Assembly: GCA_902800435.1 (NCBI GenBank)
Contig: CADCEQ010000079.1
Location: 1-7,481 of the forward strand
From: an uncultured Prevotellaceae bacterium
GTDB taxonomy: Bacteria > Bacteroidota > Bacteroidia > Bacteroidales > Bacteroidaceae
Length of the DNA stretch: 7,481 bases
Direction: 5' to 3'
Both the position numbers and the translations under genes were made by a program. Shown here one piece after another: positions 1 through 4,620 of the stretch; the stretch's first letter is position 1, and each line of letters opens with the position of its first letter. Below the pieces are notes generated by a model. The model was not told where the DNA came from, did not search any database, and saw only the letters and a program-made list of their open reading frames with translations.

Positions 1-350
1 CGAAAGGTGCTGATTGGATTCACACGTACCCACGCATCCTTCATCTTGATGGCAGATTCATCACAAAGATCCACCTCGAGTTTGTAACTGCTTTTTAACA
101 GCATATTGCCATCAACCGATAATCGAGCATTGCGCACCTCAAAACGACTGGCGTTAAGATCCGGCTCATACTCATACTTACCTCGGAGTATGCCATGTAT
201 CTGTGGCATGAATTTTTGTTTCTCCGTTTGCCGTCGTAGTCCTTGTTCGATCTGAGTAAGACGCTCCTCTAAAGTAAGCTCTTGTGCACCCATCTTCACT
301 ACACATAGGCAGAATAATACAAACAATGTACATTTTTTCTTTTTTTTCAT
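1..350 (-). CDS. OprO/OprP-type (phosphate-selective) porin, N-terminal part only
   Basis: This is the first 116 codons of an outer-membrane beta-barrel porin; the rest lies beyond the left edge. Residues 1-23 form a signal peptide: five lysines after the start Met, a hydrophobic core (LFVLFCLCVV), and a likely cut after GAQ. A short polar helical stretch (ELTLEERLTQIEQGLR) follows, and then the first barrel strands with the wording typical of Bacteroidales members of the OprO/OprP family: GKYEYEPD at 58-65, SRFEVRNARLSVDGN at 68-82, YKLEVDL at 89-95 and IKMKDAWVRVNP at 101-112. Such porins pass anions such as phosphate or small solutes across the outer membrane; the substrate cannot be read from this fragment. 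The start is the ATG at 350. An ATG at 360 lies in another frame and gives no signal peptide. The gene lies 151 bp from the HD gene, has its own -7 box, and sits beyond a hairpin, so it is probably a separate unit. Confidence 0.85.
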   Translation of the reverse strand, partial: MKKKKKCTLFVLFCLCVVKMGAQELTLEERLTQIEQGLRRQTEKQKFMPQIHGILRGKYEYEPDLNASRFEVRNARLSVDGNMLLKSSYKLEVDLCDESAIKMKDAWVRVNPISTF

Positions 351-395
351 TACTCGTCATAAGGAAGTTTTAGTTTGCCTTTCCAAATGACGCTG

Positions 396-403
396 CAAAA
401 GTA
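396..403 (-). promoter_or_regulatory. Bacteroidetes -7 box for the porin gene
   Basis: The minus strand reads TACTTTTG, an exact match to the Bacteroidetes primary sigma -7 consensus TAnnTTTG. It would place the transcript start about 40 nt before the porin ATG. The nearest upstream TTG is 25 bp away, longer than the usual spacing of about 19-21 bp, so the -33 element is weak or absent and an activator may be needed. Confidence 0.55.
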
Positions 404-444
404 CAGCCAGGATATTACAGACGTATTGCAAGGGTAATAAAGAA

Positions 445-480
445 TTATTGCAACCTCACAATGTCATGAGATTGCAATAA
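445..480 (-). terminator. Hairpin after the HD gene, probable intrinsic terminator
   Basis: A 14-bp inverted repeat (TTATTGCAACCTCA and TGAGATTGCAATAA on the plus strand) encloses an 8-nt loop. The single non-Watson-Crick position is a G-U pair in minus-strand RNA but a C-A mismatch in plus-strand RNA, so the structure suits minus-strand transcription. It begins 22 nt after the HD gene stop and is followed by a T-rich run (TTCTTTATT), as expected for an intrinsic terminator. It could instead be a protein-binding palindrome, since it also lies upstream of the porin promoter. Confidence 0.65.
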
Positions 481-501
481 CCGTGAAACTGCATTATAAC
501 A

Positions 502-1368
502 TTACATATACCGCTTCATTTCTTCTCCCTCAACTCCTGCATACAACTCTAACATGCTCTTGGCAGGACTCGACTGAATCTTGGGAATCAGGACTTCTTC
601 GACTTGGAAGAAGCCTACCTCTGCCCTCATGTGTATCTCAATCTTCAAGGGGCGTTCATTCCCCTGCCCTATTTTAACCTTTTCAATAGCGTTTGCAGAA
701 TACTTGTGGATATCGCCTTCAGCCGGTTTTGACGGTATTTCCAAAGGAATGCGGGCACGACCTTTTGTCATATCACAACCGTCTGCAATAAGAATGATAC
801 CAGCCTCAACGGAATGGATAGGATGTGTAGCCATGTGTCCGATGATGCCCTCTATTGCGATGGAACGGATGATAGTCCGCCTCAGGATATTACAGTCTTC
901 TGGAAGGAGTTGCGACAATACCTTTTCAATAATAGAATAGGATATGATGCCAGAATACAGTTCATGCCCTTTCCTTCCAATTGTCATTCCGCTGTCATGA
1001 AGAAGCGAGGCAAGCATCACCGCCGCTACACTGTCGGCAAACGTCCCGATGTTTTCCTTTTCCAGACTTGTCTGCATTCCCGCAGTATGTAATATATTAA
1101 GCATCTTCAAGGCATTGCGGCATACAGTCTTCATATGAACAGGCCCATGGTCATTCAACCCCAGACGTCCTATTGACACCATATTGGCATACTCTTGTAT
1201 AGCGGCTATTTCCTGATTGTTCCGAAGACTATTCCACAGTCTCATAGGTAAGTCATCGCCAGATGTCTGGCCGTCCACAATCTTTGTAACCAATTCGGTT
1301 ATTTTCTCTTCGACTTGTATTTCTTTTGGTGATTTTGATTCCATACTTTCTTCTTTTTCTTTATCCAT
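502..1368 (-). CDS. HD-domain metal-dependent phosphohydrolase
   Basis: A soluble 288-residue protein without signal peptide or membrane segment. The HD hydrolase signature is visible: first metal-ligand region NDHGPVH at 72-78, the HD doublet in LLHDSG at 122-127 (H124, D125), a following histidine H135, a His-rich stretch between 178 and 185, and a late Asp in ADGCDMTKGRARIP at 195-208. The C-terminal part (GDIHKYSANAIEKVKI, then the VGFFQVEEVL region) resembles stand-alone HD phosphohydrolases common in archaea and scattered bacteria. The domain predicts metal-dependent hydrolysis of a phosphomonoester or phosphodiester in the cytoplasm; the substrate is unknown. The start ATG is 1 nt after the kinase stop (TAA-T-ATG), so it is very likely the third gene of the two-component operon and translated by coupling. 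Met9 is an alternative start. Its sampled GC (about 37-50%) is lower than that of the kinase and regulator, which may mean it joined the operon later. Confidence 0.85.
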   Translation of the reverse strand: MDKEKEESMESKSPKEIQVEEKITELVTKIVDGQTSGDDLPMRLWNSLRNNQEIAAIQEYANMVSIGRLGLNDHGPVHMKTVCRNALKMLNILHTAGMQTSLEKENIGTFADSVAAVMLASLLHDSGMTIGRKGHELYSGIISYSIIEKVLSQLLPEDCNILRRTIIRSIAIEGIIGHMATHPIHSVEAGIILIADGCDMTKGRARIPLEIPSKPAEGDIHKYSANAIEKVKIGQGNERPLKIEIHMRAEVGFFQVEEVLIPKIQSSPAKSMLELYAGVEGEEMKRYM

Positions 1369-1369
1369 A

Positions 1370-2812
1370 TTACTCCTGAAGGGTGAACCTGACAGTCAGT
1401 CCACCGCCGGGAGTGGGGAAGGCCGTTACGGTGCCGCCGTGGACGGTTACGGCATTCTTGACGATGGCAAGGCCGAGACCTGTGCCGCCGAGTTTTCGGC
1501 TACGCCCCTTATCTACTCGGTAGAAGCGTTCGAAAATATGTTCCAAGTGTTGGGGCTCTACCCCTGAACCATTGTCGCTCACAGAGAACTCATATAATCG
1601 GTAATCTTCATGGGCTACAGGTTTACAGGTGATTTCAACGAGAGATGCATCCGTAGCGTAGGCTATGACATTGTCTATGAGGTTGCGGAAGATGCTATAG
1701 ATAAGGCTGGCGTCAGCGGCTATAATGACTTGCGGGGGCATCTTCAAGCGTGGTGTGATCCCTTTTTCCTGGAGCGCAAGTGCTGTGTCGTCGAGGATGC
1801 TGCGAACAATCTGCACCACGTCCACCTGCTGTTGTTCCTCACGATGGCGGAGGTCATTAGCATCCATCTCGTCGAGCCGTGTGAGCGCACTCATGTCAAG
1901 CAGCAGTTTGTTCATACGCATGCTCTGGGCATAGCAGCGCTCTAGGAAATGCTTCTTCTTATCCTCGGGCATGTTGGGATTGTCGAGGATGCTCTCCAGA
2001 TAGCCGTGGATGCTCATGGCGGGCGTCTTCAGTTCGTGTGCAGCATTCTGGGTGAGTTGTCGCTTCAATCGCGCCTTTTCCTCCTCGGCATGTCGCAATT
2101 TCCAATAGAGCATGATGATAGTATGGCTGATGTCACCCAACTCGTCATCGGGAAGATTCCGTTCCAACTCATGATCTAGTGGCTCTCCATTCTCAGCCTT
2201 GATGGCAAACTCGCGCAGATAGCCTATATGTCGGCTGATGCGGCGTGTGCTGATATATAGCACGCTTCCCAGGAGCAAGGTCAAGGCTATGGAAAAATAG
2301 ATATAGGTGTTGTCTGCCCGTAACGATTGCGTCAACTCAGCAGAATAAGGCACGGCGGTGCGCACGATGACGCGCTTGAAGCGTGTGGCGGAGTAGAAAT
2401 AGGTCTCGTGGGTGGACTGCGACGTGCGCTTGAGGTCGAAGCCATTGCCATCGCGCAGTGCCTGTTGAATTTCAGTTCGCCCAAGATGATTGTCTAATGA
2501 GTCAGGATGAGGCTCGTTGCTGTCAAGGAGCACCCGTCCTTGTCTGTCGATGACGGAGACACGGAGACCCTTCAGAGGATGTTGCCTCACATAGCCCAGA
2601 AACTGCTGCCTGCTGGTGATGCCGTCCTCGCCTAGCACCTGCATGATGTCGTAGTTATACATCTGCAGACGCGCGTGGAGTATGTCTATCTTATACTCCC
2701 TTTCACGCTGATATTGATAGATGCAGAAGCAAATGGCGAAAATCAGGAATACCCCACCGATGCTCAGCAACAGGTTTCGCTGAAAAGCGTTACTTCTCGA
2801 AACAGTAACCAT
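1370..2812 (-). CDS. Sensor histidine kinase, PhoR/BaeS-like, membrane-bound
   Basis: A 480-residue two-component sensor with complete architecture. Membrane helix 1 spans about 13-34, and the periplasmic sensor about 35-168, containing RVSVIDRQGRVLLDSN and DNHLGRTEIQQAL, which look like the PAS/Cache-type sensor of many Bacteroidetes PhoR-like kinases. Membrane helix 2 spans about 170-188 and a HAMP linker about 189-242. The H box is NAAHELKTP with phospho-acceptor H259, the N box FRNLIDN has N377 and N381, the G1 box is DNGSGV at 413-418, the F box is IFERFYR at 426-432, and the G2 box is GGTGLGLAI at 442-450. All residues for autophosphorylation and ATP binding are present, so it should be active. 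It overlaps the regulator gene by 23 bp and should phosphorylate that protein. Its signal cannot be read from sequence; phosphate is only a guess from PhoR likeness and the nearby porin. Confidence 0.95.
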   Translation of the reverse strand: MVTVSRSNAFQRNLLLSIGGVFLIFAICFCIYQYQREREYKIDILHARLQMYNYDIMQVLGEDGITSRQQFLGYVRQHPLKGLRVSVIDRQGRVLLDSNEPHPDSLDNHLGRTEIQQALRDGNGFDLKRTSQSTHETYFYSATRFKRVIVRTAVPYSAELTQSLRADNTYIYFSIALTLLLGSVLYISTRRISRHIGYLREFAIKAENGEPLDHELERNLPDDELGDISHTIIMLYWKLRHAEEEKARLKRQLTQNAAHELKTPAMSIHGYLESILDNPNMPEDKKKHFLERCYAQSMRMNKLLLDMSALTRLDEMDANDLRHREEQQQVDVVQIVRSILDDTALALQEKGITPRLKMPPQVIIAADASLIYSIFRNLIDNVIAYATDASLVEITCKPVAHEDYRLYEFSVSDNGSGVEPQHLEHIFERFYRVDKGRSRKLGGTGLGLAIVKNAVTVHGGTVTAFPTPGGGLTVRFTLQE

Positions 2813-3476
2813 AGCCTACACGTGTTTTAATCTGTTTTCCGTAGGGTCCCAATTTCTTGCGCAGCCGCGTAATGTTGACATCCACCGTGCGGTCAAGCAC
2901 GCACGTGTCCATCGGCCAGCAGTATTTCAGCAAATCCTCGCGGGAATACACCGTGCCCGGATGCTGAAGCAGGAAGGACAGAAGCTCAAACTCCAACTTC
3001 GTGCACGGCAGATCCTGATGGTCAAGGCTGACTGTCTTTGCCTTTAAATCAAGCACAATACCCTCATAACATACCGTGTCTGTCTCGGACATCCCGTCTC
3101 GCATCCCATGCGGATATACCCGCCTGAGCACCGCATTGACCCTTGCCTTTACGGTCTTCATGCTCAGGGGTTTGACAATATAATCGTCAGCACCGATATT
3201 GAGTCCTTTCACCATGTGGTTCTCCCCGTCGAGTGCCGTGATGAAGATGATGGGAATCTGCGCCGTGGCAGGATTCTCCTTCATCTTATGCGCCATTTGG
3301 AATCCCGACATGTTCTCCATCATCACATCCAGAAGAATCAGTGCGTATTCCGTCAGATCCAGCGTTAGTGCCTCCTCAGCAGAGTTGACGGCAGCCACCT
3401 CGTATCCCTCCGTCTCAAGATTATATTGGAGTATCTCGCAGATGTCTAGTTCGTCATCTACAACAAGTATTTTCAT
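2790..3476 (-). CDS. OmpR/PhoB-family response regulator
   Basis: A 228-residue transcription regulator. The receiver domain occupies about 1-118 with acidic residues D7 and D8, phospho-acceptor D50 (LILLDVMM), switch T80 (IFITA) and K102 (IVKPLS). The winged-helix DNA-binding domain spans about 134-227, with the recognition-helix region RTVDVNITRLRKKLG at 196-210 and the terminal hairpin TRVGYGYCFE. Length and layout are normal for PhoB/OmpR-type regulators, which bind tandem direct repeats upstream of target promoters when phosphorylated. It is the first gene of the operon, and its last 23 bp encode the start of the kinase in another frame, so the two are translationally coupled. The start ATG at 3476 gives a canonical MKILVVDDE N-terminus. 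Target genes are unknown; the operon itself and the downstream porin are candidates by position only. Confidence 0.95.
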   Translation of the reverse strand: MKILVVDDELDICEILQYNLETEGYEVAAVNSAEEALTLDLTEYALILLDVMMENMSGFQMAHKMKENPATAQIPIIFITALDGENHMVKGLNIGADDYIVKPLSMKTVKARVNAVLRRVYPHGMRDGMSETDTVCYEGIVLDLKAKTVSLDHQDLPCTKLEFELLSFLLQHPGTVYSREDLLKYCWPMDTCVLDRTVDVNITRLRKKLGPYGKQIKTRVGYGYCFEK

Positions 3477-3520
3477 AAATGCTCTATAGTTGTGAATGAT
3501 ACAGATAATTATTTTGGGCG

Positions 3521-3528
3521 CAAAGTTG
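3521..3528 (-). promoter_or_regulatory. Candidate -7 box for the two-component operon (proximal)
   Basis: The minus strand reads CAACTTTG followed by C, one base away from TAnnTTTG. It would give a leader of about 40 nt before the regulator ATG, a usual distance in Bacteroidales. No TTG lies at the expected -33 distance. This is one of two candidates. Confidence 0.35.
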
Positions 3529-3674
3529 CCGCTTTTTTCTAAGATGTCGGAATAAAGCGTATTAAATTGTTATGACAATGTTCCATGTCCCATTCTGTGC
3601 TCCAATCCTATATAACAAACCTGCAATTTCCCGTTTCGATTGCGGGGGGGGCAGCGTGGTGAACTGAATATTTA

Positions 3675-3682
3675 CAAAAATA
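3675..3682 (-). promoter_or_regulatory. Candidate -7 box for the two-component operon (distal)
   Basis: The minus strand reads TATTTTTG, an exact TAnnTTTG match, but it lies about 200 nt before the regulator ATG and has no recognisable -33 TTG. If used, the transcript would carry a long leader including the C8 run (G8 on the plus strand). In AT-rich DNA such a match can arise by chance. Confidence 0.3.
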
Positions 3683-3719
3683 GACTTAACGTGGGTTAGT
3701 AGCTTTATTTGTTATTTAC

Positions 3720-3750
3720 AAAAGTTAAATATGTTAATTTTTAACCTTTT
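3720..3750 (-). terminator. Weak candidate terminator after the small unrecognised gene
   Basis: AAAAGTTAAA and TTTAACCTTTT form an AT-rich stem with one bulged base and a 10-nt loop, 8 nt after the stop at 3758. In minus-strand RNA the hairpin ends in a U-rich stretch (AACUUUUG). A shorter alternative stem, GTTAA/TTAAC, lies inside it. Low stability makes this tentative. Confidence 0.35.
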
Positions 3751-3757
3751 CAAATCT

Positions 3758-4204
3758 CTATAGAATCTTTGTTATTACTTTTCTACCATTTAAAGCACAA
3801 GTTGTTGACATAAAACAACTTGCAAATACTTTGGTTGGAATCAGCCGGGCGGCTTTTGTTGCATCCGCCATCCAGTTGCATCCGCTGATGATGGCTCGCC
3901 CAGACGTAGTGGTAGCAACGGCATCGCTCAGGACTGGGGCAACCGCTGCTGTAGCCGCAGCTGCAGGCAGGATGAATGGAGCTAGCCCTGCGGCATATCC
4001 CAGTGTGTTGAGTATGGGATGATCCTCGGCAATCTTCTCACTCATTACCCTATACTTCTTTGCTCCTACAATAGCCCGTTCCTCAAGATGTGGGTTCTGT
4101 TTCTTTTCTTCAATTTCCGCTAACGGCATGTCACCAGTTATTGTAGAGTGTACTACTGTAGCATCATTAGAGGTGGTGAAGTAATTCCTTGTATCTCTTT
4201 TCAC
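3758..4204 (-). CDS. Unrecognised protein with an Ala-rich hydrophobic segment; start uncertain, possible frameshift
   Basis: A 148-codon reading frame that I cannot assign to a family. The N-terminal 60 residues are polar and charged (MPLAEIEEKKQNPHLEERA at 26-44, then GAKKYRVMSEKIAEDHP). A hydrophobic Ala-rich stretch at about 66-93 (GYAAGLAPFILPAAAATAAV) could be a membrane or glycine-zipper-like segment, and a basic C-terminus follows with three cysteines (109, 130, 136). The frame begins only at GTG 4204; the first in-frame ATG is codon 26 (4129). A strong promoter lies upstream, yet the first ATG after it (4259) is in another frame that stops at 4167. Switching frame around 4225-4235 would give one continuous protein of about 165 residues, which suggests a frameshift mutation, a sequence error or recoding. 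The frame is open upstream to a stop near 4258. The gene may be broken. Confidence 0.5.
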   Translation of the reverse strand: MKRDTRNYFTTSNDATVVHSTITGDMPLAEIEEKKQNPHLEERAIVGAKKYRVMSEKIAEDHPILNTLGYAAGLAPFILPAAAATAAVAPVLSDAVATTTSGRAIISGCNWMADATKAARLIPTKVFASCFMSTTCALNGRKVITKIL

Positions 4205-4259
4205 CAGATTCCTGCCTTTTTCTATAGTTTTCTTCCTCGCCTCTTTGCTGTGCTTTCAT
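4167..4259 (-). CDS. 30-codon reading frame at the promoter-proximal ATG, probable true N-terminus of the small gene
   Basis: This begins at the first ATG after the promoter at 4286-4317, about 20 nt from the expected transcript start. It encodes a very polar peptide (MKAQQRGEEENYRKRQESGE, then KRYKELLHHL) and overlaps the 148-codon frame by 38 bp. By position it is the natural start of the gene. A +1 change near the A-rich GAAGAAAAC stretch would join its first nine or so codons to the longer frame. It could also be a short leader peptide. Confidence 0.35.
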   Translation of the reverse strand: MKAQQRGEEENYRKRQESGEKRYKELLHHL

Positions 4260-4285
4260 ATCTTCGTTTTTTTTATAACACAAGG

Positions 4286-4317
4286 CAAAGATACCTACCG
4301 TTCTCAATCACGCCAAA
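4286..4317 (-). promoter_or_regulatory. Near-consensus Bacteroidetes promoter for the small gene
   Basis: The minus strand holds TTTG (4314-4317), a 20-bp spacer, then TATCTTTG (4286-4293). This matches both the -33 TTTG and the -7 TAnnTTTG elements at proper spacing and is the best promoter in the window. The start of transcription should fall near 4279, giving a leader of about 20 nt to the ATG at 4259. Confidence 0.75.
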
Positions 4318-4499
4318 CCGATAAAGAAACCCCTAATCCAAAATAAAGAAGCTGCTTATCCCAAAAGGGTAAATTCCATGTTTCCTAGCTCTATTTACTG
4401 CTATAGTTTCTAATCGAGGACAAGGTGTCGACAAATCCCCGCAATATTATTAATACATATTTTTCCCCGCACAAAGAGGCGTCTTCACCATTTTTTTGC

Positions 4500-4507
4500 T
4501 ATATTTG
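4500..4507 (+). promoter_or_regulatory. Candidate -7 box for the GH3 gene
   Basis: TATATTTG matches TAnnTTTG exactly and is followed by C as often seen in Bacteroidales. It predicts a leader of about 110 nt before the GH3 start. There is no clear TTG about 20 bp upstream, so expression may depend on an activator. Confidence 0.5.
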
Positions 4508-4580
4508 CCACACTTGCCGGATTTTGCACGCATTTACATCTTCTGTGGCTTTTCTGCCGCAAGGGTTGACTGAAAGAGAG

Positions 4581-4606
4581 CGGCAATAAAGTAGTCGGCA
4601 ATAAAG
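4581..4606 (+). repeat. Tandem 11-bp direct repeat in the GH3 leader
   Basis: CGGCAATAAAG occurs twice, identical, separated by TAGT, a period of 15 bp. The second copy ends 14 bp before the first possible start ATG. It lies in the predicted untranslated leader, so it could affect translation or bind a protein, or be a simple local duplication. Confidence 0.75.
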
Positions 4607-4620
4607 CCTGTTTTATCCTT

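Larger units (their letters stand above)
3477..3757. other. Intergenic region upstream of the two-component operon
   Basis: No coding region is visible in these 281 bp. The stretch should hold the promoter of the minus-strand operon. It also contains a run of eight G (3644-3651), an ATTGT-TATG-ACAAT inverted repeat (3566-3579), and the 10-bp sequence ATTTACAAAA occurring twice about 44 bp apart (starting near 3670 and 3714). The end nearest 3757 is very AT-rich. Confidence 0.6.
4321..4620. other. Non-coding region between divergent genes, upstream of the GH3 gene
   Basis: No gene is visible. Besides the promoter and repeat listed separately, it holds TCCCCGCA twice in direct orientation (4436-4443 and 4464-4471, 28 bp apart) and the short inverted repeat TATTA-T-TAATA (4445-4455) between the two copies. 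These lie about 30-65 bp upstream of the GH3 -7 box, where a regulator might bind, but I cannot name one. Confidence 0.5.

Noticed and set aside
178..360. 60-codon minus-strand frame starting at ATG 360
   Set aside because: It is a different frame over the porin N-terminus; the porin frame from 350 has a signal peptide and family motifs.
3566..3579. ATTGT-TATG-ACAAT inverted repeat upstream of the regulator gene
   Set aside because: A five-base stem is too short to call an operator without conservation data.
4358..4378. CCC-AAAA-GGG mini-hairpin in the intergenic region
   Set aside because: The stem is very short with a mismatch beyond it, and it is far from either gene end, so terminator function is not supported.
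4436..4471. Two copies of TCCCCGCA flanking an AT palindrome
   Set aside because: The position upstream of the GH3 promoter is suggestive, but 8-bp repeats are short enough for chance and no regulator can be named.
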